A stretch of DNA of 64,000 bases from Mitsuaria sp. WAJ17 (GCF_014174515.1 NZ_JACJUG010000002.1:1-64000), one strand, 5' to 3'. Counted from the first letter of the stretch, positions 1-10,304 are shown. The notes: a model not told the origin generated them from the letters alone. Numbers and translations: made by a program.

Positions 1-354
1 GTCGTGGCCGCGCCCGTGCAGCCCGCAACCGCAACCGCACCCACGACCGCGCCTGCCGAGCAGGCCCGCCCGACCGTGACCTCCGCCGCACCGGCGCCCG
101 CCACATCCACGGCCGGCCTTGCGCCGCTGGTGCTGCGTGCCAGCGCCGAGAGCTGGATCGAGGTGGTCGATGCCCGTGGCCAGGTCCAGTATTCCCGCCT
201 GATGCGTGCCGGCGAGGTGGCCGATCTGCAGGTGCAGACGCCCGTCAAGCTGCGCGTGGGCAATGTGTCCGGCACCCAGCTGAGCCTGCGTGGCGAGCCT
301 GTGGATCTGCAGGCCCGCTCCCGGGACAACGTGGCACGCCTGGAGCTGCCCTGA
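1..354 (+). CDS. rodZ: RodZ C-terminal fragment (5' end outside window)
   Basis: Partial gene: the frame is open from base 1 and stops at 352-354. About 40 residues of Ala/Pro/Thr-rich linker are followed by a compact domain with [11 protein letters not shown] and a Leu/Val-rich strand pattern, which matches the C-terminal periplasmic DUF4115 domain of RodZ, the MreB-binding cell-shape protein. The N-terminal Cro-type helix-turn-helix and the membrane segment would lie upstream of the window. RodZ directly before ispG and hisS is the usual order in beta- and gammaproteobacteria, which supports the call. The assignment rests on domain pattern and synteny. Confidence 0.82.
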   Translation, partial: VVAAPVQPATATAPTTAPAEQARPTVTSAAPAPATSTAGLAPLVLRASAESWIEVVDARGQVQYSRLMRAGEVADLQVQTPVKLRVGNVSGTQLSLRGEPVDLQARSRDNVARLELP

Positions 355-400
355 GCGAGCGTGCCAGATGCCGACCGATCCGAATGAGCTGAAAGAAGTG

Positions 401-1696
401 ATGAGTGTGACCCCGACGACCCCGTCCGAAACGCCTGACAGCCTCGATGCCATCGCGGCTGCCAGGCCGGCTGCGCGCCGCAGCCGCCAGGCCCGCGTAC
501 GCTGGGGCGACCGCGTCGTGACCATTGGCGGCGATGCGCCGGTGCGCGTGCAGTCCATGACCAACACCGATACCGTGGACGTCATCGAGACCGCCATCCA
601 GGTCAAGGAACTGGCCATCGCAGGGTCCGAGCTGGTGCGCATCACGGTCAATACGCCCGAAGCCGCCGAGGCCGTGCCTCTCATCCGCGAGCAACTGGAC
701 CGCATGGGCATCGACGTGCCGCTGGTGGGCGACTTCCACTACAACGGCCACCGCTTGCTGACCGAGTTCCCGGCCATGGCCCAGGCCCTGTCCAAGTACC
801 GCATCAACCCCGGCAACGTGGGCAAGGGCGATAAAAAGGACCGTCAGTTCGCGCAGATGATCGAGGCCGCGATGAAGTACGACAAGGTCGTGCGCATCGG
901 CGTCAACTGGGGCAGCCTGGACCAGGAGCTGCTGGCCCAGATGATGGACGACAACGCCCGCCGCGCCAGCCCCTGGGACGGCCAGCAGGTGATGTACCAG
1001 GCCCTGATCCAGTCGGCCCTGAGCTCCGCCAGCTATGCGCGCGAGTTGGGGCTTAACGCGGACAACATCATCATCAGCTGCAAGGTCAGCGGTGTGCAGG
1101 ACCTGATCTCGGTCTACCGTGCGCTGAGCCAGCGATGCGACTACGCCCTGCACCTGGGTCTGACCGAGGCCGGCATGGGCACCAAGGGCACGGTGGCCTC
1201 GGCCACGGCCCTGTCCATCCTGCTGCAGGAAGGCATCGGCGACACCATCCGTGTCTCGCTGACGCCCCAGCCCGGCGAGTCCCGCACCCAGGAGGTCGTG
1301 GTGGCTCTGGAGATCCTGCAGTCCCTGGGCCTGCGCGCTTTCAATCCCAGCGTCACCGCCTGCCCGGGCTGTGGCCGCACCACCAGCACCACCTTCCAGG
1401 AACTGGCCAAGCAGATCGACGACTACCTGCGCGCCCAGATGCCCGTCTGGCGCGCCAAGTATCCCGGCGTGGAGAACATGAAGGTGGCCGTGATGGGCTG
1501 CATCGTCAACGGCCCCGGCGAGAGCAAGCATGCCGACATCGGCATCAGCCTGCCCGGTACCGGCGAGGCGCCTGCGGCCCCCGTGTTCATCGATGGCGAG
1601 AAGGCCCTGACCCTGCGCGGGGAGGGCATCGCTACCGAGTTCCAGACCCTGGTCGAGAACTACATCGAAAAACGTTTCGGCGCTCAGAACGCCTGA
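401..1696 (+). CDS. ispG: 4-hydroxy-3-methylbut-2-enyl diphosphate synthase (flavodoxin) IspG
   Basis: Fe-S enzyme of the MEP isoprenoid pathway; it converts MEcPP to HMBPP in the cytosol. The protein is 431 aa, normal for the family. The family start [12 protein letters not shown] is followed by the conserved VQSMTNTDT, and the [4Fe-4S] ligands are visible as ACPGCGR (Cys321, Cys324) and [10 protein letters not shown] (Cys367). I chose ATG 401 because a purine-rich GAAAGAAG lies just upstream; ATG 368 is an alternative in the same frame. The frame stays open further upstream, but that stretch overlaps rodZ and does not look like IspG. It sits 46 bp after rodZ and 19 bp before hisS, probably one operon. 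Dxr of the same pathway is encoded near 25 kb. Confidence 0.96.
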   Translation: MSVTPTTPSETPDSLDAIAAARPAARRSRQARVRWGDRVVTIGGDAPVRVQSMTNTDTVDVIETAIQVKELAIAGSELVRITVNTPEAAEAVPLIREQLDRMGIDVPLVGDFHYNGHRLLTEFPAMAQALSKYRINPGNVGKGDKKDRQFAQMIEAAMKYDKVVRIGVNWGSLDQELLAQMMDDNARRASPWDGQQVMYQALIQSALSSASYARELGLNADNIIISCKVSGVQDLISVYRALSQRCDYALHLGLTEAGMGTKGTVASATALSILLQEGIGDTIRVSLTPQPGESRTQEVVVALEILQSLGLRAFNPSVTACPGCGRTTSTTFQELAKQIDDYLRAQMPVWRAKYPGVENMKVAVMGCIVNGPGESKHADIGISLPGTGEAPAAPVFIDGEKALTLRGEGIATEFQTLVENYIEKRFGAQNA

Positions 1697-1715
1697 GCCT
1701 GCCGCGAAAGAGTCC

Positions 1716-3011
1716 ATGAGTGAACAGAAGAAGCAGCCCCTCCAGGCCGTGAAGGGCATGAACGACATCCTGCCGCCGGAATCGGCGCGCTGGGAGTGGC
1801 TGGAGGCGAAGATGCGCAGCGTGCTGCAGCGCTACGGCTACCAGAACGTGCGCACGCCCATCGTCGAGCCGACGGCTCTGTTCGTGCGGGGCATCGGCGA
1901 GGTGACCGACATCGTCGAGAAGGAGATGTACGCCTTCGAGGACAAGATGAATGGCGACCACCTGGCCCTGCGCCCCGAGGGCACGGCCGGCGTGGTGCGG
2001 GCCATGGTCGAGCACAGCTTCCTGCGCGAGGGCGGCAAGCGCCTCTACTACTTCGGCCAGATGTTCCGCCATGAGCGCCCGCAGAAAGGCCGCTACCGGC
2101 AGTTCCACCAGATGGGCGTCGAGGCCCTGGGCTTCGGCGGCCCCGATGTGGACGCCGAGGTCATCCTGCTGGCCCGCACCCTTTGGCGCGAGCTGGGCCT
2201 GGTCGAGGGGCGTGATGTCGTGCTGGAGCTGAACTGCCTGGGGCAGTCCGAAGAGCGCAAAGCCCACCGAGAGGCCCTGATCGCCTACCTGGAGCAGCAC
2301 CAGGACGTGCTGGACGAGGAAGCCAAGCGCCGCATGTACAGCAATCCGCTGCGCGTACTGGACACCAAGAATCCCGCCATGCAGGCCATGGCCGAAGCCG
2401 CACCCAAGCTGCTGGACTTCCTGGGCGAGGACTCTCTGGCCCACTTCAACGGCGTGAAGGCCCTGCTGGATGCCGTGGGCCTGCAGTACCGCATCAACCC
2501 GCGCCTGGTGCGCGGCCTGGACTACTACAACCTCACCGTCTTTGAGTGGGTCACCGACAAGCTGGGAGCGCAGGGCACGATCTGCGCTGGCGGCCGCTAT
2601 GACGGACTGATCGAGCAGCTGGGCGGCAAGGCCTCCCCGGCGGTTGGCTTCGGCCTGGGCCTGGAACGCCTGCTGCTGCTGTTGGAAACCCTGGGCACCC
2701 AGATGGACCTGCCCGTGCCCGATGCCTACGCCATCGTGCCCTCGGCGCAGGGGCTGGGCCAGGTCATGCAGGCCCTTGAAGCCTTGCGCGCGGCCGGCGT
2801 CTCGGTGGTGCTGCATCCGGGGCAGGGCAGCATGAAGTCCCAATTCAAGAAGGCCGATGCCAGCGGCGCCCGCCTGGCGCTGATCTTCGGCGAGGACGAA
2901 CTGGCCCGCGGCGAAGTGGGCCTCAAGCCCCTGCGCGAGGAAGGCCAGGCCCAGTCCAGCCGCAAGCTGGCCGAGGTGGCTTCCTGGGCCCATGAACTCC
3001 GCAACGCATAA
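1716..3011 (+). CDS. hisS: Histidyl-tRNA synthetase
   Basis: Class II aminoacyl-tRNA synthetase charging tRNA-His, 431 aa. The N-terminus [10 protein letters not shown] is typical. Motif 2 is visible as [16 protein letters not shown], the histidine-binding loops as [13 protein letters not shown] and AGGRYDGL, and motif 3 as [11 protein letters not shown]. The last ~95 residues form the HGTP anticodon-binding domain. The ATG is preceded by GAAAGAG. It follows ispG closely and precedes yfgM by 39 bp, the canonical order. It should not be confused with the catalytically inactive paralogue hisZ at 10.4 kb. Confidence 0.97.
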   Translation: MSEQKKQPLQAVKGMNDILPPESARWEWLEAKMRSVLQRYGYQNVRTPIVEPTALFVRGIGEVTDIVEKEMYAFEDKMNGDHLALRPEGTAGVVRAMVEHSFLREGGKRLYYFGQMFRHERPQKGRYRQFHQMGVEALGFGGPDVDAEVILLARTLWRELGLVEGRDVVLELNCLGQSEERKAHREALIAYLEQHQDVLDEEAKRRMYSNPLRVLDTKNPAMQAMAEAAPKLLDFLGEDSLAHFNGVKALLDAVGLQYRINPRLVRGLDYYNLTVFEWVTDKLGAQGTICAGGRYDGLIEQLGGKASPAVGFGLGLERLLLLLETLGTQMDLPVPDAYAIVPSAQGLGQVMQALEALRAAGVSVVLHPGQGSMKSQFKKADASGARLALIFGEDELARGEVGLKPLREEGQAQSSRKLAEVASWAHELRNA

Positions 3012-3050
3012 TCGCGGCTCACTCACCCCATTCTCTACCGAACAAAAGCA

Positions 3051-3734
3051 ATGGCGTCGCATCTCGATCTGGAAGAACAGGAACAACTGGAAGCGCTCAA
3101 GGCCTTCTGGAAGCAATGGGGCAACCTCATCAGTTGGGGCTTGACCGCCGTGCTGCTGGCCTATGCCTCCTGGGTGGGCTGGAACTGGTGGCAGCGCGAG
3201 CAGGGGGCCAAGGCCTCGGCCCTGTATGAGCAGTTGTCCAACCAGGTGGAAGCCGGTGACGTGGACAAGGCCAATGCCGCCTTCGCCGTGCTGAAGGAGC
3301 GTTTCCCCTCCACCGTCGCGGCCGCCCAGGGCGCGCTGCTGCAGGCCCGCCTGCAGCACGACAAGCAGAATGACGACGGCGCCCGCGCCACGCTGGCCTG
3401 GGCTGCCCAGAATGCTGGGGATGCGCTCTATCAAGACCTGGCACGCCTGCGCCTGGCTGCGCTGCAGATCGACGCCAAGCAGCTCGACGAGGCCGGCAAG
3501 ACCCTGGACGCCGTGAAGGCCCCCGACTTCGCCGCCCTGGTGGCTGACCGCCGCGGCGACCTCGCCGTGCTGCAGTCCAAGCCCGATGTGGCCAAGGCCG
3601 AGTACCTGAAGGCCTACCAGGGCATGGACAAGACCCTGGACTACCGTCAGCTGGTCGGGGCCAAGCTCGCCAGCCTGGGCGCCGCCGTGCCGGAAGAACC
3701 GGCCGCCGATGCAGGCAAGGAGTCCGGCAAGTGA
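3051..3734 (+). CDS. yfgM: YfgM family tetratricopeptide protein (SecYEG-associated periplasmic chaperone)
   Basis: 227-aa inner-membrane protein with a short cytosolic N-terminus, a single transmembrane helix around residues 22-42 (WGLTAVLLAYASWVGWNWW) and a long Ala-rich helical periplasmic domain, as in the YfgM/TPR_21 family. In E. coli YfgM binds the SecYEG translocon and works with periplasmic chaperones; that role is transferred by homology. It lies between hisS and bamB, the conserved position. No strong Shine-Dalgarno sequence is visible before ATG 3051. The stop codon overlaps the bamB start region, suggesting translational coupling. Confidence 0.88.
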   Translation: MASHLDLEEQEQLEALKAFWKQWGNLISWGLTAVLLAYASWVGWNWWQREQGAKASALYEQLSNQVEAGDVDKANAAFAVLKERFPSTVAAAQGALLQARLQHDKQNDDGARATLAWAAQNAGDALYQDLARLRLAALQIDAKQLDEAGKTLDAVKAPDFAALVADRRGDLAVLQSKPDVAKAEYLKAYQGMDKTLDYRQLVGAKLASLGAAVPEEPAADAGKESGK

Positions 3735-4873
3735 GCATGAAGTCCCTGCAACTGCTCCGCCGCGGCCTGCTGCTGGCGACCCTGCCGGCCCTGCTGTCGG
3801 CCTGCTCGCTGTTCTCCAATTCCAAGGACGCCAAGCCGGCCCCGCTGGAAGCTGTGACGCCTGCCATCGCTGGCAAGGTGGTGTGGCAGCAGCGCATGGA
3901 CAGTGTCCGTTTCGGTCTGAACGTCGTGGCGCTGCCTGACAGCTTCGTTGTCGCCGACAGCGATGGCACCGTGCAGCGCCTCAAGGCGGCCGACGGCAGC
4001 GCGGTCTGGCGTGCCAACCTCAAGGAGAAGCTGGCCGCGGGCGTGGGCAGCGATGGCCGCTATGCCGCCGTCGTCACTCGCGACAACGAGTTGCTCTCCC
4101 TGGACGAGGGCAAGACCCTGTGGCGCAAGCCCCTGTCCGTGCCCATCCTGACGGCGCCCCTGGTGGCGGGCGAGCGCATCTTCGTGTTGACGGTTGACCG
4201 TGCCGTGCTGGCCTTCGACGCCATCGACGGTCGAAAGCTCTTCGAGCTGCGCCGCCCGGGTGACCCGCTGACCCTGCTGCAGCCCGGGGGCATTGCCAGC
4301 TACAAGGACACCCTGGTCGTGGGCCAAGGCTCGCGCCTGGCCGGCGTTGACCCGCTGCGTGGTACCGTGCGCTGGGAGGCCAGCGTGGCCAATCCGCGCG
4401 GCACCAACGAGGTCGAGCGCCTGGCCGATGTCGTCGGACCCCTGGTGCGCACCGGCGAGCTGCTGTGCGCCCGCGGCTTCCAGTCGGCCGTCAGCTGCAT
4501 CAACGCCGAGCGTGGCTCCACCGCCTGGACCCGCAATGTCGGTGGCGTGATGGGCGTGGGCGGCGATGCGCAGGCCGTCGTGGCTGGCGACGCCTCCGAC
4601 CGCCTGACGGCCTGGCGCACCAGCAATGGCGACGTGCTCTGGAATGCCGAGCAGTTCCTGAACCGCAAGCTGTCCGCTCCCCTGGTCCTGGGCCAGAGCG
4701 TGGTGGTGGGTGACTTCGAGGGACAGGTGCACTTCCTCAACCGCGAGACCGGCAAGACTCAGCTGCGCCTGCCCACCGACGGCTCGGCCATCGTGGCCGC
4801 GCCGGTGGCGGCCGGCAATACCATCCTGGTCGTGACCCGCAACGGAGGCCTCTTCGCGCTGCGGCCCCAGTGA
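3731..4873 (+). CDS. bamB: Outer-membrane assembly lipoprotein BamB
   Basis: WD/PQQ-like beta-propeller lipoprotein of the BAM complex that inserts outer-membrane proteins. The N-terminus has a lipoprotein signal ending in the lipobox LLSAC (Cys about residue 25 from the ATG). Repeats with the PQQ-type pattern follow, such as SAVWRANLKEKL, KTLWRKPLSV and GTVRWEASVAN. The first possible start is GTG 3731, overlapping the yfgM stop; ATG 3737, two codons later, is equally plausible and gives the more usual MKSLQLLRR start. It is followed after 47 bp by der, as in most proteobacteria. BamA is encoded at 27 kb. Confidence 0.95.
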   Translation: MSMKSLQLLRRGLLLATLPALLSACSLFSNSKDAKPAPLEAVTPAIAGKVVWQQRMDSVRFGLNVVALPDSFVVADSDGTVQRLKAADGSAVWRANLKEKLAAGVGSDGRYAAVVTRDNELLSLDEGKTLWRKPLSVPILTAPLVAGERIFVLTVDRAVLAFDAIDGRKLFELRRPGDPLTLLQPGGIASYKDTLVVGQGSRLAGVDPLRGTVRWEASVANPRGTNEVERLADVVGPLVRTGELLCARGFQSAVSCINAERGSTAWTRNVGGVMGVGGDAQAVVAGDASDRLTAWRTSNGDVLWNAEQFLNRKLSAPLVLGQSVVVGDFEGQVHFLNRETGKTQLRLPTDGSAIVAAPVAAGNTILVVTRNGGLFALRPQ

Positions 4874-4920
4874 GGCCGCGCGCCTGTGGCGCCTCCCGTC
4901 TTTGAAAGAAGAACAAGAAC

Positions 4921-6261
4921 ATGATGAAACCCGTGATCGCCCTGGTGGGCCGCCCCAATGTGGGCAAGTCCACGCTGTTCAACCGGCTGACCAAGAGCCG
5001 TGACGCCATCGTGGCCGATTTCGCCGGCCTGACGCGCGACCGGCACTATGGCGACGGCCGTCTCGGTGACCGCGACTTCATCGTCATCGACACCGGCGGC
5101 TTCGAGCCCGACAGCTCCACCGGCATCGTCAAGGAAATGGCCAAGCAGACTCGCCAGGCCGTGGCCGAGGCGGATGCAGTCGTCTTCGTGGTCGATATCC
5201 GCCTGGGCCTGTCCGCCCAGGACCAGGACATCGCCCGCTACCTGCGCAGCTGCAACAAGCGCGTGTTCCTGGCCGTCAACAAGGCCGAGGGCATGAGCGA
5301 GTCGCCCCTGCTGGGTGAATTCCACGAGCTGGGCATGGGCGAGCCCCATCCCATCTCTGCCGCCCATGGACAGGGTATCCGCAGCATGCTCGAGGCCGTG
5401 CTGGAAGGCTTTGACTACGGTGAAGAGGAAGGCGAGGGCGCCGAGGAGGAGCAGGTCATCCGCCTGGCTGTCGCCGGACGCCCCAACGTCGGCAAGAGCA
5501 CGCTGATCAACACCTGGCTGGGCGAGGAGCGCCTCGTTGCCTTCGACATGCCGGGCACCACGCGCGATGCCATCTCGGTGGACTTCGAGCGCCACGGCCA
5601 GAAGTTCAAGCTGATCGACACCGCCGGCCTGCGCCGCAAGGGCAAGGTCTTCGAGGCCATCGAGAAGTTCTCTGTGGTCAAGACCCTGCAGGCCATCGCT
5701 GATGCCAATGTCGTGCTGCTGCTGATCGACGCCACCCAGGGCGTCACCGACCAGGACGCCCACATCGCCGGCTACATCCTGGACAGTGGCCGCGCCGTGG
5801 TCGTCGCGATCAACAAATGGGATGCGGTGGACAGCTACCAGCGCGAGATGCTGGAGCGCTCCATCGAGTCGCGCCTGTCCTTCCTGAAGTTCGCGCCCAC
5901 GCTGAAGATTTCAGCGCTGAAGCGCCAGGGCCTGGGCCCGCTGTGGAACGCGCTGGCCGATGCCTACTCCTCGGCCTACAAGAAGATGACCACGCCGGTG
6001 CTCACGCGCCTGATCCAGGAAGCCGTGCAGCACCAGCAGCCGCAGCGCTCCGGGGTCTCGCGTCCCAAGCTGCGCTATGCGCACCAGGGGGGCATGAATC
6101 CGCCCATCGTCGTGATCCACGGCAATGCGCTGGACAGCGTCTCCGATGCCTACAAGCGCTACCTGGAAGGTCGCATCCGGGCCCACTACAAACTGGCGGG
6201 CACGCCGCTGCGCATCGAGATGCGCTCATCCAAGAATCCATTCCTGGACAAGGATGACTGA
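4921..6261 (+). CDS. der: Ribosome biogenesis GTPase Der (EngA)
   Basis: Double-Era-like GTPase needed for 50S subunit maturation, 446 aa. Two tandem G domains are clear: the first P-loop GRPNVGKST near residue 10 and a second identical one near residue 187, each followed by its switch II motif (DTGG, DTAG) and an NKxD/NKWD base-specificity motif. The C-terminal KH-like domain covers roughly the last 110 residues. There are two adjacent ATG codons, so the start is 4921 or 4924. The repeated P-loop is the normal architecture of this family and not a recent duplication. Confidence 0.97.
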   Translation: MMKPVIALVGRPNVGKSTLFNRLTKSRDAIVADFAGLTRDRHYGDGRLGDRDFIVIDTGGFEPDSSTGIVKEMAKQTRQAVAEADAVVFVVDIRLGLSAQDQDIARYLRSCNKRVFLAVNKAEGMSESPLLGEFHELGMGEPHPISAAHGQGIRSMLEAVLEGFDYGEEEGEGAEEEQVIRLAVAGRPNVGKSTLINTWLGEERLVAFDMPGTTRDAISVDFERHGQKFKLIDTAGLRRKGKVFEAIEKFSVVKTLQAIADANVVLLLIDATQGVTDQDAHIAGYILDSGRAVVVAINKWDAVDSYQREMLERSIESRLSFLKFAPTLKISALKRQGLGPLWNALADAYSSAYKKMTTPVLTRLIQEAVQHQQPQRSGVSRPKLRYAHQGGMNPPIVVIHGNALDSVSDAYKRYLEGRIRAHYKLAGTPLRIEMRSSKNPFLDKDD

Positions 6262-6338
6262 ATCCTGGGCGCGGGGAAACCCGCGGCTGTGTTAAGGTGC
6301 AGTCCTCTCTTTCCCCCTCTCACAACACGGAGCATATC

Positions 6339-6584
6339 GTGAGCAACAAAGGACAACTCCTGCAAGACCCCTTCCTGAACCTCCTGCGCAAGGAGCATGT
6401 GCCGGTGTCCATCTACTTGGTCAATGGCATCAAGCTGCAGGGCCATATCGAGTCCTTTGACCAGTACGTCGTGCTGCTGCGCAATACGGTCACTCAGATG
6501 GTCTACAAGCACGCCATCTCCACGGTGGTTCCCGGCCGCGCCGTGAACTTCCACGCCAACGACAGCGCCGAAGGCGCTGCCTGA
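6339..6584 (+). CDS. hfq: RNA chaperone Hfq
   Basis: 81-aa Sm-like hexameric RNA chaperone that pairs small RNAs with mRNAs. The Sm1 motif ([13 protein letters not shown]) and Sm2 motif ([11 protein letters not shown]) are intact, as is the N-terminal [20 protein letters not shown] place the start at GTG 6339 because the family begins [13 protein letters not shown] and a GGAG lies at 6329-6332; the frame stays open upstream to 6297, but those residues are not Hfq-like. The C-terminal tail is short, as in many betaproteobacteria. It lies between der and hflX, the standard position. Confidence 0.96.
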   Translation: MSNKGQLLQDPFLNLLRKEHVPVSIYLVNGIKLQGHIESFDQYVVLLRNTVTQMVYKHAISTVVPGRAVNFHANDSAEGAA

Positions 6585-6629
6585 GAGGACTCGCCGTCAC
6601 GGCAGCGTCCGTGACGGCCTCCACCGACC

Positions 6630-7931
6630 TTGAGTTCTTCTAGCCATTCCGCCGCGACGCCGCCCTCAGAGGCGGCGCGCGCCATTCTTGTGGGTGTCGA
6701 TTTCGGACGCGGCGCCCCCTTCGATCCCTCCTTGGACGAGCTCGCGCTGCTGGCTGAATCCGCCGGTGACACGCCCGTCGCCCGGGTCACCGCCAAGCGC
6801 CAGGCCCCGGATGCCGCGCTCTTCGTGGGCTCCGGCAAGGCCGATGAGATCAAGCTGCTGGTGCAGGCCCACGGAGCCCACACGGTACTCTTCGACCAGG
6901 CCATTTCGCCAGCCCAGCAGCGCAATCTGGAGCGCGTGCTCGGCGTGCCGGTTGCAGACCGCACAGCCCTGATCCTGGAGATCTTCGCGGCTCGCGCCAA
7001 GAGCCACGAGGGCAAGCTGCAGGTCGAGCTGGCCCGGCTGCAATACCTGGCCTCACGCCTGGTGCGCCGCTGGAGCCACCTGGAGCGCCAGAGCGGCGGC
7101 ATCGGCATGCGTGGCGGCCCCGGCGAGGCCCAGATCGAGTTGGACCGCCGCATGATCGATGAGCGCATCAAGAGCATCAAGGAGCGCCTCAAGAAGGTGC
7201 AGCGCCAACGCAGCACGCAGCGCCGCGCCCGTGCGCGCAATGGTGTATTCCGCGTCTCGCTGGTCGGCTACACCAATGCCGGCAAGTCCACGCTCTTCAA
7301 TGCGCTGGTGAAGGCTCGCACCTATGCGGCCGACCAGCTCTTCGCCACGCTGGACACCACCACACGCTCGCTGTACCTGGAGGAGGCGGCGGCCAGCGTG
7401 TCGCTGTCCGATACCGTGGGCTTCATCCGCGACCTGCCGCACAAGCTGGTGGAAGCTTTCCAGGCCACGCTGCAGGAAGCGGCTGACGCCGACCTGCTGC
7501 TGCACGTGGTCGATGCCGCCTCGCCGGTGCTGGATGAGCAGATGGTGGAGGTCGAGCGCGTGCTTGAGGAAATCGACGCCGCAGGCATCCCGCAGCTGCT
7601 GGTCTACAACAAGCTTGACAAGCTCGAGGACACCCAGCGCCCGCGCCAGCCCCTGGACTGGATGGAGCGGCCCAACGGCCAGCGTGTGCCGCGCATCTTC
7701 GTCAGCGCCATCAGCGGCGAGGGTCTGGACCTGCTGCGGGCCCAGATCGTCACCTGCATGCGCGAGCAAGGCCTGACCCCCGGGCCGGCCGAGCACGATC
7801 CGCGCTTGATTTCCCTGGCGCAGCCGCCACATGAGGATGATGGGTCCAGGTCGGAGTCCGGTCCGACTTCGAGCAACGAGGGCAAAGCCGTGGACAATGG
7901 CGCGGCGCCCAATTCCAACGAACAGGCATGA
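6630..7931 (+). CDS. hflX: GTPase HflX (ribosome-splitting)
   Basis: GTPase that binds the 50S E-site region and helps rescue stalled ribosomes. 433 aa: an N-terminal nucleotide-binding HflX domain, the glycine-rich SGGIGMRGGPGE linker, then a G domain with P-loop GYTNAGKSTLFNAL near residue 213, the switch DTVGFIRDLPH and NKLD. The start is TTG 6630: an in-frame stop lies at 6612 and no ATG or GTG occurs between. The last ~45 residues are acidic, Ser/Asn-rich and outside the conserved domain. The stop overlaps the hflK ATG (ATGA), indicating coupling. Confidence 0.95.
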   Translation: MSSSSHSAATPPSEAARAILVGVDFGRGAPFDPSLDELALLAESAGDTPVARVTAKRQAPDAALFVGSGKADEIKLLVQAHGAHTVLFDQAISPAQQRNLERVLGVPVADRTALILEIFAARAKSHEGKLQVELARLQYLASRLVRRWSHLERQSGGIGMRGGPGEAQIELDRRMIDERIKSIKERLKKVQRQRSTQRRARARNGVFRVSLVGYTNAGKSTLFNALVKARTYAADQLFATLDTTTRSLYLEEAAASVSLSDTVGFIRDLPHKLVEAFQATLQEAADADLLLHVVDAASPVLDEQMVEVERVLEEIDAAGIPQLLVYNKLDKLEDTQRPRQPLDWMERPNGQRVPRIFVSAISGEGLDLLRAQIVTCMREQGLTPGPAEHDPRLISLAQPPHEDDGSRSESGPTSSNEGKAVDNGAAPNSNEQA

Positions 7932-9202
7932 GCATGAATCACGCTGAGCGCGCCCCTGGCGCCCCCACGCTGCGAGAGACCGCTGCTGCCGCAGCGGCCC
8001 TGCTGCGAGCCCTGATGCTGCCGCGCGCACGCCGCGACGCTGCGCTGCTCAACAACGGCCGCAACGACGGCCCGCCGGATCTCGACGAGCTCTGGCGTGA
8101 TTTCAACCGCAAGCTCTCCGGTTTCTTCGGAGGCCGCGGCAGCCCCGAGCCGCAGGGCGGCGGCGGCTCCAGCCCCGACATGCGCAGCGCTGGCGTGGGC
8201 ATGGGCCTGATCGCTGGCGTGGTGGCGCTGGCCTGGCTGGGCAGCGGCTTCTTCACCGTGCAGGAAGGCGAGCAGGCGGTCATCACCACCTTCGGCAAGT
8301 ACAGCAAGACGGTCGATGCCGGTTTCCAGTGGCGGCTGCCCTATCCCTTCCAGGCTCATGAGACCGTGGCCGTGACGCAGCTGCGTTCGGTGGAAGTGGG
8401 CCGTCAGACCACGGTGGCGGGCACGGGACTGCGCGACTCCTCCATGCTGACGCAGGACGAGAACATCGTGGACATCCGCTTCACGGTGCAATACCTGCTC
8501 AAGGACGCCCGCGACTACCTCTTCGAGAACCGCGAGCCCGACGACGCCGTGCGCCAGGCCGCCGAGTCCGCCGTGCGCGAGATCGTGGGCAAGTCCAATA
8601 TGGACTCGGTGCTGTACGAGCAGCGCGACGCCATCGCCGCCGAGCTGGGCAAGTCGGTGCAGGCCCAGTTGGACCGGCTCAAGGCCGGCATCGTGATCAA
8701 GAACGTCAACGTCGGCAGCGTGCAGGCACCCGAGCAGGTGCAGGCCGCCTTTGACGATGCCTTCAAGGCCGGGCAGAACAAGGAACAGCTCAAGAACGAG
8801 GGCGAGGCCTACGCCAACAACGTGATCCCCGAAGCCCAGGGCAAGGCCGCGCGCCTGCGCCAGGAGGCGGAGGGCTACCGTTCGCGTGTAGTCGCCCGCG
8901 CCGAGGGTGATGCGCAGCGCTTCAAGTCAGTGCTGGTCGAGTACCAGAAGGCGCCTGCCGTGACCCGCGACCGCATCTACATCGACACCATGCAGCAGAT
9001 CTACGGCGACGTCACCAAGGTGATGGTGGACAGCCGCAGCGGCTCCAACCTGCTGTACCTGCCGCTGGACAAGCTGATCCAGCAGGGAGGTTCCAACGTC
9101 ACGAGCAGTTCGCCCGTGCCGGTGGTCGTCGAGCCCGCGCCCGCAGCCGTGGCGCCGGTGGACCGCAACCGCGATGCCCTGCGCAATCGCGAAGGCCGTT
9201 GA
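7928..9202 (+). CDS. hflK: HflK, SPFH-domain subunit of the FtsH-modulating HflKC complex
   Basis: 424-aa inner-membrane protein of the band-7/SPFH family. After a ~75-residue cytosolic N-terminus rich in Gly, Ser and Arg comes one transmembrane segment (GLIAGVVALAWLGSGFFTV), the SPFH domain starting VQEGEQAVITTFGKY, and a long helical coiled-coil region with EGYRSRVVARAEGDAQRF. HflK and HflC form a membrane cage around the FtsH protease. ATG 7928 overlaps the hflX stop; hflC follows after 12 bp. The C-terminal Pro/Ala/Val-rich tail is low in complexity. Confidence 0.95.
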   Translation: MSMNHAERAPGAPTLRETAAAAAALLRALMLPRARRDAALLNNGRNDGPPDLDELWRDFNRKLSGFFGGRGSPEPQGGGGSSPDMRSAGVGMGLIAGVVALAWLGSGFFTVQEGEQAVITTFGKYSKTVDAGFQWRLPYPFQAHETVAVTQLRSVEVGRQTTVAGTGLRDSSMLTQDENIVDIRFTVQYLLKDARDYLFENREPDDAVRQAAESAVREIVGKSNMDSVLYEQRDAIAAELGKSVQAQLDRLKAGIVIKNVNVGSVQAPEQVQAAFDDAFKAGQNKEQLKNEGEAYANNVIPEAQGKAARLRQEAEGYRSRVVARAEGDAQRFKSVLVEYQKAPAVTRDRIYIDTMQQIYGDVTKVMVDSRSGSNLLYLPLDKLIQQGGSNVTSSSPVPVVVEPAPAAVAPVDRNRDALRNREGR

Positions 9203-9214
9203 GGGAGCGCACAG

Positions 9215-10108
9215 ATGAATCGAATCACGAGCCTCGTGCTGGGCGCCCTGGTCGCCTTCATGGTCCTGAGCTCGACGATGTATGTCGTCGATCAGCGCCA
9301 GTTTGCAGTGGTCTACGCCCTTGGCGAGATCAAGGAAGTCGTCAGTGAGCCCGGCCTGAAATTCAAGCTGCCGCCGCCCTTCCAGAACGTGGTCTTCCTG
9401 GACCGCCGCGTGCAGACCCTGGACAACCCCGATCCCCGTCCCATCTTCACCGCCGAAAAGAAGAGCCTGGTCATTGACTGGCTGGTGAAGTGGCGTGTGA
9501 CCGACCCGCGCCAGTTCATCCGCAACAGCGGCAGCAATATGCGCAGCGTGGATGCCCGCCTGAGCCCCATCGTGCAGGCGGCCCTGAACGAGGAGGTCAC
9601 CAAGCGTGACGTCCGCGCCGTGCTGGCCACCGAACGTGACAAGGTCATGCAGGATGTGCGTCGCCGCTTGGTCGAGGAGGCCAAGCAGTTCGGCATCGAG
9701 ATCATGGACGTGCGCATCAAGCGCGTCGATTTCTCCGCCAACATCACGGACGCCGTCTATCGCCGCATGGAGTCCGAGCGCAAGCGCGTGGCCAATGAAT
9801 GGCGCGCGACCGGCAATGCCGAAGCCGAGAAGATCCGCGCCGACGCCGACCGCCAGCGCGAAGTGATCCTGGCGGAAGCCTATCGCGATGCGCAGCTGAT
9901 CATGGGCGAGGGCGATGCCAAGGCCTCCGCCATCTATGCCGAGGCCTTCGGCCGCGACCCGCAGTTCGCGCAGTTCTATCGCTCGCTGGAGGCCTATCGC
10001 GCGATCTGGAAGAACAAGCCCGGTGTGATGGTCCTGGACCCCAGCACCGAGTTCTTCAAGTCCATGCGCGGCGCGCCCGCAGGTGCGGCTGCCCCTGCCC
10101 GCAAGTGA
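9215..10108 (+). CDS. hflC: HflC, SPFH-domain subunit of the FtsH-modulating HflKC complex
   Basis: 297-aa partner of HflK. It has an N-terminal transmembrane anchor (LVLGALVAFMVLSSTMYVV), the SPFH domain with VDQRQFAVVYALGEI, and a helical region with EAEKIRADADRQREVILAEA. GAGGGAG just upstream serves the ATG at 9215. It follows hflK at 12 bp and is followed at once by the DUF2065 gene, so hflX-hflK-hflC-DUF2065 is probably one transcript. Confidence 0.96.
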   Translation: MNRITSLVLGALVAFMVLSSTMYVVDQRQFAVVYALGEIKEVVSEPGLKFKLPPPFQNVVFLDRRVQTLDNPDPRPIFTAEKKSLVIDWLVKWRVTDPRQFIRNSGSNMRSVDARLSPIVQAALNEEVTKRDVRAVLATERDKVMQDVRRRLVEEAKQFGIEIMDVRIKRVDFSANITDAVYRRMESERKRVANEWRATGNAEAEKIRADADRQREVILAEAYRDAQLIMGEGDAKASAIYAEAFGRDPQFAQFYRSLEAYRAIWKNKPGVMVLDPSTEFFKSMRGAPAGAAAPARK

Positions 10109-10115
10109 GCACGGC

Positions 10116-10304
10116 GTGAGCGTGGAAGTGCTCTGGACAGCGCTCGCGCTGATGTTGGTCATCGAAGGGCTGATGCCCATGCTGACACCCGGGCGCTGGC
10201 GAGCACTGTTCCAGCGCATGACGGTGCTCAGCGACGGCCAGATCCGCTTCGTCGGCCTGGCCTGCGTGGCCGGCGGCCTGCTGGGCCTGATGCTGCTGCA
10301 CTGA
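10116..10304 (+). CDS. Small membrane protein, DUF2065 (YjeT) family
   Basis: 62-aa protein with two hydrophobic helices: VLWTALALMLVIEGLMPML near the N-terminus and GLACVAGGLLGLMLLH at the C-terminus, separated by a short basic stretch. This matches the DUF2065/YjeT family, regularly found after hflC and of unknown function. I chose GTG 10116, since the residues upstream (from 10083) overlap hflC and are not family-like; GTG 10122 is also possible. The two helices suggest a hairpin in the inner membrane. Confidence 0.85.
   Translation: MSVEVLWTALALMLVIEGLMPMLTPGRWRALFQRMTVLSDGQIRFVGLACVAGGLLGLMLLH

Noticed and set aside
4921..6261. Repeated P-loop in der suggesting an internal duplication event
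   Set aside because: Two tandem G domains are the normal architecture of Der/EngA.
6262..6338. Candidate heat-shock promoter before hfq
   Set aside because: No CTTGAAA-like -35 is present at the right distance from the C-rich stretch, and the TTAAGG element is a poor sigma-70 -10.
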